From the NCBI RefSeq assembly GCF_003334855.1, contig NZ_QOWE01000026.1, positions 1 to 64,000 on the forward strand: DNA of 64,000 nucleotides. The letters run 5' to 3'. This DNA comes from Larkinella punicea (GTDB taxonomy: Bacteria > Bacteroidota > Bacteroidia > Cytophagales > Spirosomataceae). Position numbers and translations under genes: made by a program. The notes under the pieces are model-generated. The model searched no databases, was not told where the DNA came from, and saw only the letters and a program-made list of their open reading frames with translations. How positions within the stretch are numbered: the stretch's first letter is position 1; every line of letters starts with the position of its first letter. Of this stretch, positions 26,080 through 35,974 are shown piece after piece.

Positions 26080-26304
26080 CAACCGGGGGCTACAAGATGA
26101 ATCATCCCTCCGGGATGGGGTTTGGAAATCTATGACGAGTTAAAATCCCGTAGGGATGAATCATTTTGTAGCGGTGGGTTTTAACCCGCCGAATAATAGG
26201 CAACCAATACCGTAGAATAATCCCGTAGGGATGATCCATTTTGTAGCGGTTGTAACCCGCCGAAAGTAGGATAATAGAATGCAAAAAATCCCGTAAGGAT
26301 GATC
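26080..26304. repeat. Four-copy ATCCCGTAGGGAT repeat cluster
   Basis: Two long copies are at 26144-26200 and 26219-26270. Both read from AATCCCGTAGGGATGA through TTTTGTAGCGG to AACCCGCCGAA. A shorter copy is at 26287-26304, and a copy in the opposite orientation is at 26080-26116. Each has an ATCCC..GGGAT palindrome. The cluster fills most of the 452-nt gap (25882-26333) between the TamB gene's 3' end and the RND operon start; no gene was seen in that gap. Confidence 0.9.
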
Positions 26305-26333
26305 AATAGAACCGTTTTTTATACCCTAATTCA

Positions 26334-29300
26334 TTACAATTGATGATCATCTCGCTCCCGAAGCGCGGAGGTAGCCCGGGAGGGAAGGGCCGGGGCGGTG
26401 GGTTGTCCGGGCGTCGTGGGAAGGGGTTGAATGCCGGGGCGGGGCGGCTCTGGAGCAGGGCCAAACAGCCGGTTGAACGAACGGGTGTACTGAATACTCA
26501 TTCCGCCCCCGGTCGTCAGCGTTCCGTAGGTCGTGGCATTCAGCGAACCGAGCTGGTTCTGGTTGCGGTTATACATTTTCAACCGGAGCTGACCATCGGG
26601 CGAGAGCCAGTATTCCAGCGTCCATTCGCCGAGCAGACTGGCCACGCTGGTCTGGTTTTGTCCGTACGTAAAACCGCCATCCCGGCTGATGCGGAACCGG
26701 TCGTTAAAGCGGTACGAAAGTCGAACCTGGAGGTTATTGACCAGATTCTGGTCCAGACCATTCAGCGAAACGCCCACATCCAGGTTCTTATCCAGCGTGG
26801 AAGCCAGGCGGCTGATCTGGTTCGAAAGCAATTCGCTCAGGCTGTTGGTGAGTCCCGAACCCACCACATTGCTGCTCGTGGGCGAGGCCGGATCGATCAG
26901 GCCCAGGCCTTCGCCGGGAGCCAACTGGCTGAACAGCAGAATGCTGCTTACCTGACGGCCCAGTTCCTGATCGTTGCTTTGCAGGCGCGACTCAAAAGCC
27001 GCCACCGCCTGCCGGAAGTCCGGCTGTTGCGGGTATTCTTTGACTTTCAGATCGTAGGAAATATCCGGAGCCAGCAGCCGACCGTTTAAATTGATCAGCA
27101 AATCGACCGGGTACCGGCGGGTACGATCCGGGTTATTAGACGAATTGGACGAATAATACTGGAGAATCGGTGCCAGCGAAGCGTATTGCGTGTAGGCGGT
27201 TTTGACATCGACCATTGCTTCATACGGGTCGCCGGTCCAGGTGATGCGGCTGTTGGGCAGCATCTGAAACCGTTTGTTGATCACGTTTTCAAACGTGAAA
27301 GTGTATTCGCCCTGCTGAATTTCGTAGGCCCCCGTCATCGTGAAATCGCCTTTGGTGTCGATCCGCATTGCCAACTGACCGCTGCCGTAGGCCTTGATGA
27401 TGTCGCCAGTTTGGCGGTCCAACTGAATTTCGCAGTAGGCGTCGGGCGTAATCGACAGGTTGAAATCCATCCGAATGCCTGACAGATCGACCTCGGGCTG
27501 GGTGTTGGCACTATCGCGATGGGCCGGATTGACGTTGATAAACCGGATCACTTCTTCCTGGGAAACCGAAGCCGCCTGGTCGAGCGGAATGTAAATCCGC
27601 GTTCCCCGGTTGCTGGTGACGTTGGCACGAATGGCCAGATTGTCGAATGGGCCTTCGATTCCCGCCCGCCCGCTCACCACGGCGGTGCCATAAAACTGGT
27701 CGTTGTCTTTGAGCGTCGTGTTCAGAATCTTGAAATTCTTCATGTCCACGACGTTCAGATCCACCGTAAAATACTTGAAACCGTCGTGAAATACCCCGCC
27801 CTGCAACGTGGCCCGCCCGCCGTTCAGATCCGTCAAAACCATGTTTTTGGCAACGATTTCACTGGGGCCAAAGTAGATTTTATCCGAAAAACCGAGATCT
27901 GCTTTCAGGTAATCAAGGGTCAGTTTTCCGTTGGTAATGTCGACCGTACCTCCCAGCACCGGGCTACCGGCTTTCCCTTTTATTGTAACAACTCCGGTGG
28001 CGGTTCCGCTGATGTTCGAGGCAATATCCTTGACAAACGGTTCTACCAGCCTTAGATCAGTACCTTCCATAACCGCTTTCAGGTCGAGGGGATTCGCGGC
28101 CGATTCACCCGGCGTATACATGCCGGTAATGGCCAGCACTTCGCGGTCGAGTCGCCGGATTCGGGTGTCCAGATTGATCCGGTTCAACTGGTCGAGCGTG
28201 CTGCGGTTGACGACATTGCCGATCAGAAAATCATTGTATTTCAGGGAATCAATGGTAATAGCTCCGTCCAGCAATGGCAAACCGTAAAGCCCCCGCACGG
28301 CCACTTTCCCGTTGGCAACGCCCGAAACCTTGGTTTTCAGCACCGGATTCAGGGTTTCCAGTAAGAAGTTCTTGGTCTCGATATCCAGCGTCTGTAACGA
28401 GTCCTGCGAAGCTTTTCCGCTGACCGAGATCAACTGGTTTCGGTTGGAAACCGCCAGATTCCGGACGGTAATTTCCGGCCCGACCACCCGGATCAGATTT
28501 TCGGGTGAAATCGTCCAGGTACTGTCCAGCAGCCGAAACTTCGAGCGTTCCAGTTCGATGTCGATGGCATCGCCCTTAAACGTCAGCGACCCGTTCAGAT
28601 CGGCCCGGTTGGTGCTTTTCTGCTGTTGCAGACTGGTCGTGAAATCAATGTGGTTCACATCCCAGGAGGCTTCGGCCTGTAAGTTTTCGGTGGCCGCCAG
28701 CGAACCGAATTGTTGTTGGGTCGAATTGATGATCAGCGACGCCAGTACATCCGGCGAGTTGACGAACTTGGACGTATTGAGGTCGACGGTGCTTTTGTAA
28801 AAATTGTATTCATCAAATTTCAGGGTATCAATCGTGCCGTTCAGCGTCAGCAGTGAGGATTGATCGACCCCAAACCGGCCTTCCAGCTTTGTGTTGGGCG
28901 ACACGTAAAGCGATGGATAAACGAGGGTGAGCAGGGGCTGCGAATTTTTCAGCAGGAAAGAATAATCAATGTTGTAGGGCGTAACCGACAGCGGTTTTCG
29001 CAGTTTTTCCTGGTAATAGGCGGCTAGCCCGGCGGCATTTCCGGCAAAATTAAGGCGGTATTCCTTCGCAATGCGGTTTAGATCGTCGGCGACCTGCGTT
29101 AGCTGAAAATTGCCTTTTAGGTCGGCGTCGAGGTAATCGGAATTGATGTTGATCGACCGTTCATTGCCGGTAATGGCCGACGACATGAACAGTGTGTCCA
29201 GCACCAGACTGCGTTTTCCGTAGGTGACAAACGTATTCAGCAGCCGGGCGTTGCCGACCAGTTCGTTGAGCGTGTTGCCCTGCAATTGAACATCCAGATC

Positions 29301-30977
29301 GCTCCGGACAATCAGGCTGTCGTCCAGCAGGTTCGTGGCCAGGAAATTCGCCTGTTGAACTGTGCCGCGCACATCGAACAGGTTTTTCGGTCCCCGCAGG
29401 TCAAAGGCCCCATTCAGGTTGAAGGTCAGGTTCGTGTCTTTGACGCTGACCAGCCCCCGGAAAAAAGACTGCTGTAAATTCCCCTGAACAACCAGGTTGC
29501 GGTAGTTGTACTTCTGAAAACCGACGCGGGTAAATTGCGCATTCAGATCGAGGGAACCGTCTTTGATGGTCAATCCGCGACCCACAAACTTGCCCTGCCC
29601 GTCGACCTTCTGCAGCAGATCCGGCTGGTCGATGAGCGAACCGACGTTGATGTCCGACAGCTTCAGATTGCCACTGTAGGTGGTCCGCTGATCGCCGTTC
29701 AGGTGCAGTGCGAGGTCTCCCGAAACCGTCCCAATGCCCGTTTTAAACGTTCCGACGGTTTTGAAATCGATGAAGCGACCGGCAAAGGTGGCGGCAAAAT
29801 CGACCGTTCCAAGCTTTTTGGCAATGGAGTTGAAAGCCGAGTCGGAATAATACGGGCGAATGTCGGCCATATTGACCTGCGAAGGCTTGAATCGAAAATC
29901 GACCACGGTATTTTCGTCACTGTCCGGTAAGCCCTTGAAGGCCAGATCGCCCACCAGCCGACTCCGGAAGTTGGCGCCAAACCGGATGTCGGCGTTGGTT
30001 ACTTTGAAATTCCGAATCCGACCCAAGTAATCGCCCGTTGCCCGGGCGACGTCAAAATTGGTGTTGAAATACGATGTAAACGGAGCCAGATCCTGCGCCC
30101 GAACGACGGCATTCCGCAGGTTGGCCCGCATCACAACTTCGTCGTTAAACTCGTTGAAAGCCGAAAAACTGTCGTACGAAAAAACCAGACGATTGCGAAC
30201 CGTCGACCCATTGATGCGGGCAAACAGGCTGTCGAGCCGCATTTCCTTCGCACAATACAGGAACTTCGTATCGAGCCGGTGAATCCGTAGATTGGCCTGT
30301 TTTTCAAAGCCTTTCATGCGGCCGATGTTGACGGCAATGGTATCGCCCAGCAGCAGAAAGCTGTTCAGGTTGGCACTTAAACCGCTGACGAGAAAGTGGT
30401 TGTAGTCAAAAAGTCGCCCGCCCATCGTCGGTTTCCGCATGTCGTGGTACGTAAACTTTCCATCGACCAGGGTGGCTTTGCCAATGGTAAACGGGATATT
30501 CTGATTGGCGATGGACGGTTTGGTCGTATCGCGGGTCATCTCGTTGATCCGCTCCAGAAAGTCATCGATGTTCAGGTTGCCGGTTTTGGCGTCTTTCACC
30601 AGATCGACCTGGGGCTGGTAGAGCAGCACTTCATCCAGGTGAATATCGGTGGAGGAGTTGTTGATCAGCGTTTCGAGAGCGAGGGTAACTTCTAGTCGAC
30701 CAACGCGGATCATCGGTTTCAGATCGCGGTTACGGATCGTGACTTCCTCCAGCGTAACCGAGTTGACCCAGACGTTGGGGAACGAAAAATTAATATCGAT
30801 TTTTTGAATGTCGACCGGGAACAGCAGCTTCTCGGAAACCCGTTGGGCTGCGTAACGCACCAGTTTCGTCTGAACTGCCGGAATTTGCAGACTGACTCCC
30901 ACAATTCCGACCACCAGCAAGACCACCAGAACGGTGTAGAGCAGGGTTTTGAGAAGTATGGTGAAAAATGAACGCAT
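26334..30977 (-). CDS. TamB-like translocation and assembly module protein
   Basis: The 1547-aa protein has one N-terminal membrane anchor (about 7-29) and then a very long stretch of short beta repeats ending in a DUF490/TamB domain (about 1080-1480), with IKAYGSGQLAMRIDTKGDFTMTG-type blocks and a final Pro-rich tail. In Bacteroidota these AsmA-like proteins span the periplasm and are thought to move phospholipids or help outer-membrane protein assembly. No TamA or BamA partner is adjacent. It is divergent from tsaD. The length and single anchor match the family. Confidence 0.9.
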   Translation of the reverse strand: MRSFFTILLKTLLYTVLVVLLVVGIVGVSLQIPAVQTKLVRYAAQRVSEKLLFPVDIQKIDINFSFPNVWVNSVTLEEVTIRNRDLKPMIRVGRLEVTLALETLINNSSTDIHLDEVLLYQPQVDLVKDAKTGNLNIDDFLERINEMTRDTTKPSIANQNIPFTIGKATLVDGKFTYHDMRKPTMGGRLFDYNHFLVSGLSANLNSFLLLGDTIAVNIGRMKGFEKQANLRIHRLDTKFLYCAKEMRLDSLFARINGSTVRNRLVFSYDSFSAFNEFNDEVVMRANLRNAVVRAQDLAPFTSYFNTNFDVARATGDYLGRIRNFKVTNADIRFGANFRSRLVGDLAFKGLPDSDENTVVDFRFKPSQVNMADIRPYYSDSAFNSIAKKLGTVDFAATFAGRFIDFKTVGTFKTGIGTVSGDLALHLNGDQRTTYSGNLKLSDINVGSLIDQPDLLQKVDGQGKFVGRGLTIKDGSLDLNAQFTRVGFQKYNYRNLVVQGNLQQSFFRGLVSVKDTNLTFNLNGAFDLRGPKNLFDVRGTVQQANFLATNLLDDSLIVRSDLDVQLQGNTLNELVGNARLLNTFVTYGKRSLVLDTLFMSSAITGNERSININSDYLDADLKGNFQLTQVADDLNRIAKEYRLNFAGNAAGLAAYYQEKLRKPLSVTPYNIDYSFLLKNSQPLLTLVYPSLYVSPNTKLEGRFGVDQSSLLTLNGTIDTLKFDEYNFYKSTVDLNTSKFVNSPDVLASLIINSTQQQFGSLAATENLQAEASWDVNHIDFTTSLQQQKSTNRADLNGSLTFKGDAIDIELERSKFRLLDSTWTISPENLIRVVGPEITVRNLAVSNRNQLISVSGKASQDSLQTLDIETKNFLLETLNPVLKTKVSGVANGKVAVRGLYGLPLLDGAITIDSLKYNDFLIGNVVNRSTLDQLNRINLDTRIRRLDREVLAITGMYTPGESAANPLDLKAVMEGTDLRLVEPFVKDIASNISGTATGVVTIKGKAGSPVLGGTVDITNGKLTLDYLKADLGFSDKIYFGPSEIVAKNMVLTDLNGGRATLQGGVFHDGFKYFTVDLNVVDMKNFKILNTTLKDNDQFYGTAVVSGRAGIEGPFDNLAIRANVTSNRGTRIYIPLDQAASVSQEEVIRFINVNPAHRDSANTQPEVDLSGIRMDFNLSITPDAYCEIQLDRQTGDIIKAYGSGQLAMRIDTKGDFTMTGAYEIQQGEYTFTFENVINKRFQMLPNSRITWTGDPYEAMVDVKTAYTQYASLAPILQYYSSNSSNNPDRTRRYPVDLLINLNGRLLAPDISYDLKVKEYPQQPDFRQAVAAFESRLQSNDQELGRQVSSILLFSQLAPGEGLGLIDPASPTSSNVVGSGLTNSLSELLSNQISRLASTLDKNLDVGVSLNGLDQNLVNNLQVRLSYRFNDRFRISRDGGFTYGQNQTSVASLLGEWTLEYWLSPDGQLRLKMYNRNQNQLGSLNATTYGTLTTGGGMSIQYTRSFNRLFGPAPEPPRPGIQPLPTTPGQPTAPALPSRATSALRERDDHQL

Positions 30978-30985
30978 CCAGATGC

Positions 30986-31110
30986 AATGAACAATGACCG
31001 GTGAATAATGAATGACAATTCGTGCGTGTTGGTTCCAGACAGAAATCAGAAGGACCGCAAAAGGTTTTTCATTTCGGTCCGCCGACGCGGTTCATTGTCC
31101 ATTATTCAGT
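30986..31110. repeat. Heptamer-repeat arrays, site 5
   Basis: The left array is AATGAAC, AATGACC, GGTGAAT, AATGAAT in phase (30986-31013). The right array is GTTCATT, GTCCATT, ATTCAGT (31090-31110), using complementary words. It lies between the divergent tamB-like and tsaD genes; the right array ends 11 nt before the tsaD ATG and merges with a TAATTTTG element (31110-31117). Confidence 0.8.
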
Positions 31111-31121
31111 AATTTTGAAAA

Positions 31122-32117
31122 ATGACAATTTTGGCAATTGAATCTTCGTGCGACGAGACGTCGGCTGCTGTATGTGTTAACGGAAAAATACAATCCAATG
31201 TTGTAGCCACGCAGTTAATCCACGAACAGTATGGCGGAGTCGTCCCCGAACTGGCTTCGCGCGTGCATCAGCAACGGATTTTACCGGTCGTCGAACGCGC
31301 GCTGCATGAAGCAAATATACAGAAAAACGCGCTAAATGCGGTAGCTTTTACGCGCGGCCCGGGTTTATTAGGGTCACTTTTGGTCGGCACATCGTTTGCC
31401 AAAGCCCTGGCCCTGGCGCTGGATATTCCGCTCATCGAAGTCCACCACATGCAGGCCCACGTTCTGGCTCATTTCATTGACGAACAGGCCATTCCGCAGT
31501 TTCCGTTTCTGTGCCTGACCGTCAGTGGCGGACACACGCAAATTGTACTCATCCGGGATCATCTGGACATGGAAATTATTGGCCAAACCCAGGACGATGC
31601 CGTGGGGGAAGCTTTCGATAAAACCGCTAAACTGCTCAATCTGCCTTATCCGGGTGGCCCGCTCATCGACCGGTATGCACAGCAGGGCAACCCGCTGGCC
31701 TACCCGTTTCCGGAGGTCGAAATGCCGGGACTGGATTTTTCGTTTAGTGGCATCAAAACCGCCTTTCTGTATTTCCTGCGCGACCGTGTGAAAGCCAATC
31801 CGGATTTTATCGAACAGAATCTGCCGGATATTTGCGCCAGCATTCAGCACACGCTCATCAAAATTCTGCTGACCAAACTGCGGAAAGCCGCCCGGCAAAC
31901 CGGCATTCGGGAAATTGCACTGGCGGGTGGCGTTTCGGCCAATTCCGGGTTGCGGACATCGCTGGCTGAACTGGGGCAGCAGAAGGGCTGGAACGTCTAT
32001 ATTCCGAAGTTCGAATACTGTACCGATAACGCAGCTATGATTGCGATGGCAGCCCATTTCAAGTATTTGAAGGGTGAATTTACGTCGCAGGAAGTGAGTC
32101 CGCTGCCGCGTTGGTAA
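31122..32117 (+). CDS. tsaD: tRNA N6-adenosine threonylcarbamoyltransferase
   Basis: The 331-aa product is TsaD (Kae1/Qri7 family), which transfers the threonylcarbamoyl group to A37 of ANN-decoding tRNAs. Visible motifs: ESSCDETSAA near the N-terminus, metal ligands His109 and His113 in HHMQAH, SGGHTQ, and the C-terminal CTDNAAM with a metal-binding Asp. TsaE, its partner, is encoded at 45576. A TAATTTTG -7-like element ends only 5 nt before the ATG, so the message could be nearly leaderless. It is divergent from the tamB-like gene. Confidence 0.98.
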   Translation: MTILAIESSCDETSAAVCVNGKIQSNVVATQLIHEQYGGVVPELASRVHQQRILPVVERALHEANIQKNALNAVAFTRGPGLLGSLLVGTSFAKALALALDIPLIEVHHMQAHVLAHFIDEQAIPQFPFLCLTVSGGHTQIVLIRDHLDMEIIGQTQDDAVGEAFDKTAKLLNLPYPGGPLIDRYAQQGNPLAYPFPEVEMPGLDFSFSGIKTAFLYFLRDRVKANPDFIEQNLPDICASIQHTLIKILLTKLRKAARQTGIREIALAGGVSANSGLRTSLAELGQQKGWNVYIPKFEYCTDNAAMIAMAAHFKYLKGEFTSQEVSPLPRW

Positions 32118-32159
32118 AACGGTTTTGCTACCCATCGAACACCGCCTTACCTTTGACGC

Positions 32160-32999
32160 ATGAACACACCTGTTTTAAAAGAAATCCGGATTTACCCCAT
32201 CAAATCGCTGGGCGGTATTTCGCTTTCTGAAGCCGTGGTGGAACCGAAAGGCTTCCGCTACGACCGCCGATGGATGCTGGTGAAACCCGACGGGACATTT
32301 CTGACGCAACGGGAAAATACCGTCATGGCACTGGTTGAGGTTGAATTGACCGACCGGCATCTGCGGGTTTACCACCGCCATCGCCCGGATGACGTGCTGG
32401 AAATTCCCCTGGGAAAAACGACGCAAGAATCCCTGATGGCGTATGTGTGGGATCGTCAGGCCATTGATTCACTGGTCGTTAGCCCGGAAGCGGATGCCTG
32501 GTTTAGCCGACTGCTCGGTTTTTCGTGCCGCCTGGTCTACATGCCCGATGACTCGCTCCGGCCGGTCGATCCGAAGTATGCCCAGCCTGATGACGTCGTC
32601 AGTTTTGCCGACGGTTTTCCGTATCTGGTCATCAGTACGAATTCGCTCGATGAACTGAACCGCCGGGTGGAACAACCGCTCGAGATGGTTCGTTTTCGGC
32701 CCAATCTGGTGGTAGAGGGCGTTTTGCCGCACGACGAAGATACCTGGTACCATTTCAAAATTGGCGAATTGACGTTCTACGGCGTAAAACCCTGTGCCCG
32801 CTGCGTGCTGACAACCATTGATCCGGTTTCGGGCCAAAAGGGAAAAGAACCGCTCAAAACGCTGGCGACGTACCGGAAGCTGGACAGCAAAATCCTGTTC
32901 GGCCAGAATGTGCTGGCTGAAACGACGGGACTCCTGCGTGTTGGCGATCCCGTCACGATCCTCGAACAACGACCGGCCCGACTGCCATTTTCTCATTAA
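32160..32999 (+). CDS. MOSC domain protein (YcbX-like)
   Basis: The 279-aa protein has an N-terminal MOSC beta-barrel domain (EIRIYPIKSLGGISLSEA) and a C-terminal MOSC domain with the conserved Cys block VKPCARCVLTTIDP. MOSC proteins bind the molybdenum cofactor or transfer sulfur. The YcbX group reduces N-hydroxylated compounds. No fused ferredoxin domain is seen at the C-terminus, so an electron partner would be separate. It follows tsaD after 42 nt. Confidence 0.92.
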   Translation: MNTPVLKEIRIYPIKSLGGISLSEAVVEPKGFRYDRRWMLVKPDGTFLTQRENTVMALVEVELTDRHLRVYHRHRPDDVLEIPLGKTTQESLMAYVWDRQAIDSLVVSPEADAWFSRLLGFSCRLVYMPDDSLRPVDPKYAQPDDVVSFADGFPYLVISTNSLDELNRRVEQPLEMVRFRPNLVVEGVLPHDEDTWYHFKIGELTFYGVKPCARCVLTTIDPVSGQKGKEPLKTLATYRKLDSKILFGQNVLAETTGLLRVGDPVTILEQRPARLPFSH

Positions 33000-33041
33000 T
33001 TTATTTTTGTTCCACCCCTGAGGACGGGACAAAACCAGTAT

Positions 33042-33896
33042 ATGAAGTTCTTTTACTCAATTAAACACCTGCTGCAAAAAGCGCACTACCTCAGTCTCGA
33101 TGTGGTGGCCGGCGCGGTGATTTCCCATATCATGGTGGCGCGTTTGCCCGACGGCCACCAGCCGGTTGGTTGGGCAACAACGGTTTTACTGGCGATTTGT
33201 GTGTTTGTTATTTATGCCGCCGACCGCCTGTACGATGTCCGGAAGGGTTTGGCGGTTAACGCACCGCTAACCCATCGTCACCGGTTTCATGCTGATAATC
33301 AGGTTGTATTACTTCGAGTTCTGGTTGGGCTGATTGGGGTTTCCATCATTTTGATGTTCTGGTTACCCCGGACGGTGTTGTGGTTTGGGGCCGGGCTGGC
33401 ACTGGTTTCCGGGGCTTACGTCTGGGGTGTCTCGCGTTTGTCGGGTTACAATGCCCGGCTGGCGTGGAAAGAACCGGCGGTGACGCTCGTCTATACCATC
33501 GGCGTCTGGGGCAGCTCGTGGGCTCAAAAACCAACCATCGGCTGGTCCGAAATCGGGTTGGGAATTTTGTTTCTGCTCATCGTTTTCCAGAACCTGCTGC
33601 TGTTTTCGGTGATGGAAGCCTACGAATTGCCAGACACCTCCTACTCGCTGGCGACGATCTGGGGCTTCGACCGGAGCGATGTGGTGCTGCGGACGCTGAC
33701 GGTGGTGATAACGGTGTTGGCACTCGTGATTTTTTTCATGGCCGACGACCGGTTTGCCCAGCGGGCGGCCATTATTCAGGGCATGATGAGCGCCGTGCTG
33801 TATACCATTCAGCGGTATCCGAACCGGTTTTTGGTCAACAATCGCTACCGTTGGATCGGCGACGGCGTGTTTTGGCTACCGGGTTTAATTCTTTGA
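33042..33896 (+). CDS. Polytopic membrane protein, UbiA-like
   Basis: The 284-aa protein has about seven to eight hydrophobic helices. The DxxxD segment YAADRLYDVRKG after helix 2 recalls the first Asp-rich motif of UbiA prenyltransferases, and WGFDRSDVVLR may be a degenerate second motif. Whether it is an active prenyltransferase is uncertain because the motif lacks the usual first Asn-Asp. It is followed after 40 nt by the OmpR-type regulator gene. Its partner pathway is not visible. Confidence 0.6.
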   Translation: MKFFYSIKHLLQKAHYLSLDVVAGAVISHIMVARLPDGHQPVGWATTVLLAICVFVIYAADRLYDVRKGLAVNAPLTHRHRFHADNQVVLLRVLVGLIGVSIILMFWLPRTVLWFGAGLALVSGAYVWGVSRLSGYNARLAWKEPAVTLVYTIGVWGSSWAQKPTIGWSEIGLGILFLLIVFQNLLLFSVMEAYELPDTSYSLATIWGFDRSDVVLRTLTVVITVLALVIFFMADDRFAQRAAIIQGMMSAVLYTIQRYPNRFLVNNRYRWIGDGVFWLPGLIL

Positions 33897-33936
33897 AAGC
33901 CCGGTGTCTTGTAAACTACTCAACTGATAAACGCTG

Positions 33937-34608
33937 ATGAAAATCCTGCTTGTTGAAGATGAAGAGCGGCTGGCTTCTTTTATCCGCAAAGGAATATCGG
34001 CCGAAGGTTACGAAGTTGAAGTTGCTTACGATGGACGGGCCGGGCTGGACCTGTTTCGGCGGGAGATTTACGATCTCATCATCCTGGATGTCAACCTTCC
34101 GCAAATCAACGGTTTTGAGTTGTGTCGTCTAATTCGCTCGGAAAATGAGACAATCCCCGTGTTGATGCTCACCGCGCTCGACAGTCTGGCCGACAAGTCG
34201 GACGGTTTTAACGCCGGGGCCGACGACTACCTGGCCAAACCGTTTGAGTTTCAGGAACTGCTGCTGCGGCTTCGGGCGTTGACGCGCCGGAGTGGCTCCC
34301 GGCCAAAGCAAATCCTCCGGCTGGCCGATCTGGAATTGAACCTGGACACCAAAACCGTGACCCGGGCGGGAAAGCGCATCGACCTGACCACCCGCGAATA
34401 CGCCCTCATCGAATACCTCATGCTCAACAAAGGGAAAATCATCTCGCGGGTAGACATCAGCGAACGGGTCTGGAGTCTGAATTTCGACACGAACAGCAAC
34501 GTGATCGATGTGTATATCAGCTACCTGCGCAAAAAGATCGACAAAGATTTTTCGCCCCGGTTGTTGCATACCATTGTTGGAATGGGGTACGTTCTCCGGG
34601 AGGATTAA
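33937..34608 (+). CDS. OmpR/PhoB-family response regulator
   Basis: The 223-aa product has a receiver (VEDEERL, Asp51 in LIILDVNLPQ, Lys in LAKPFE) and a C-terminal winged helix (about 125-223) with IDLTTREYALIEYLML and VDVYISYLRKKID. It is followed by its sensor kinase (34619) with 10 nt between them. Because the RND operon at 36240 lies next on the same strand, this pair is a plausible regulator of efflux (CusRS- or BaeSR-like logic), but no binding site was identified. Confidence 0.94.
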   Translation: MKILLVEDEERLASFIRKGISAEGYEVEVAYDGRAGLDLFRREIYDLIILDVNLPQINGFELCRLIRSENETIPVLMLTALDSLADKSDGFNAGADDYLAKPFEFQELLLRLRALTRRSGSRPKQILRLADLELNLDTKTVTRAGKRIDLTTREYALIEYLMLNKGKIISRVDISERVWSLNFDTNSNVIDVYISYLRKKIDKDFSPRLLHTIVGMGYVLRED

Positions 34609-34618
34609 TCCGATAGGT

Positions 34619-35974
34619 ATGCTGATTCGAAACCGCCTGACGATCGTTTTTACACTGCTGGCTACGGCCATCCAGCTCACGCTGTCGCTGCTGGTGTGGT
34701 ATTTCTATTCGCTGTACCGTCGGGAGGAGTTTTACAGCCGGCTGGAGTCGAAAGCCCGCGTTGCCGGACGTCTGCTGATTTCCCGGCGACATCTCCACGA
34801 TGACTTTTTTAAAAACATGGTGCGTACCGACTTGCTCACCATCGTGGAGGAGCAAATCAGCATTTACGATCAGCGGCACAATCTGGTCTTTACCAACCGG
34901 ACGCTGAAAGAATCGGAGTACTACAAAGAAAAAATACCGCTCCTGACCACCGAATCGCTGTTTGAATTCAAAAGTGGTCACCTCGAATCGATCGTGATTC
35001 CATACCGGCATGGCGGACAGCTCTTTTACATTTTTGCCTCGGGTTATGACCGGATCGGCCTGGCCAAACTCGGAACGCTGCAACAAATTCTGTTGCTGGC
35101 CAATCTGCTGGGGTTTGCGCTGATCGTGCTGGCCGGGTGGTATTTTTCAGGTGGCGTGCTGAAACCGATTGCCCAGATTGTGGATGAGGTGGAGCAGATT
35201 ACCGCCCGGCAACTGCACAAGCGGGTTCATGAGGGAAACCGCCGGGATGAAATTGCCCAGCTTGCCATGACGTTCAACCAGATGCTGTTTCGGCTTGAAG
35301 ATGCGTTTGTCTCCCAGCGCAGCTTTGTCGCCCACGCATCGCACGAACTGCGCACCCCGCTCACCAACACCCTGGGTACGCTGGAAACCTCCCTGCGGTA
35401 TGACCAGAACCCCGCCGACTGGCGCGAGAGCATGGAAGTGGCGGTTGAAGAACTGAAAAAAGTGATTGCCCTGACCAACGGGTTGCTGGGCCTGGCCAAA
35501 GTGACCGATGGCCCCGTTGCCCTGACCGCCGTTCAGGTGGACGATTGCCTGCTCAACGCCATTGAGCATGTACAGGCCAAGTATCCGGGCCAGAACCTGA
35601 ACCTGCAATTCAGGGCGGATGAGGAAGAATCGTTTACGGTGAAAGGCAACGCTACCTTGCTGACAACGGCTTTCCTGAACGTGCTTGACAATGCCTGCAA
35701 ATATTCCAGCGAAGCGGTTTCGGTGCATTTGCAAGTCACAAAAGACCAAATTACCGTGACCGTTGCCGACCAGGGGCGCGGCATCACCGAAACCGATGCC
35801 GCTCACATTCTTGATCCGCTTTACCGGGGTGGCAATGTCGATGACGTGCCGGGCTACGGCATTGGCCTGGCCATCACGCAGAAAATCATTGATTTGCACC
35901 AGGGGGTTCTCCAGATCACCTCCAACGTAAACCGGGGGACTTCAGTGACGATTCAGTTGCCCGGCTTGGGGTAG
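34619..35974 (+). CDS. HAMP sensor histidine kinase
   Basis: The protein is 451 aa from ATG 34619; the longer upstream frame overlaps the regulator gene and is not coding. Two membrane helices (about 8-28 and 156-178) flank a periplasmic sensor of about 125 aa, followed by HAMP (about 180-230), HisKA with His242 in SHELRTPL, and HATPase with NVLDNACKYS, VADQGRGI and GYGIGLAI. It pairs with the OmpR-type regulator directly upstream. The sensor domain is not recognised. Confidence 0.94.
   Translation: MLIRNRLTIVFTLLATAIQLTLSLLVWYFYSLYRREEFYSRLESKARVAGRLLISRRHLHDDFFKNMVRTDLLTIVEEQISIYDQRHNLVFTNRTLKESEYYKEKIPLLTTESLFEFKSGHLESIVIPYRHGGQLFYIFASGYDRIGLAKLGTLQQILLLANLLGFALIVLAGWYFSGGVLKPIAQIVDEVEQITARQLHKRVHEGNRRDEIAQLAMTFNQMLFRLEDAFVSQRSFVAHASHELRTPLTNTLGTLETSLRYDQNPADWRESMEVAVEELKKVIALTNGLLGLAKVTDGPVALTAVQVDDCLLNAIEHVQAKYPGQNLNLQFRADEEESFTVKGNATLLTTAFLNVLDNACKYSSEAVSVHLQVTKDQITVTVADQGRGITETDAAHILDPLYRGGNVDDVPGYGIGLAITQKIIDLHQGVLQITSNVNRGTSVTIQLPGLG

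Noticed and set aside
26340-27089. A 249-codon plus-strand frame within the tamB-like gene
   Set aside because: The minus-strand TamB reading spans 4.6 kb without interruption and carries the family domain.
31374-32135. A 253-codon minus-strand frame opposite tsaD
   Set aside because: tsaD is unambiguous; the antisense reading lacks motifs.
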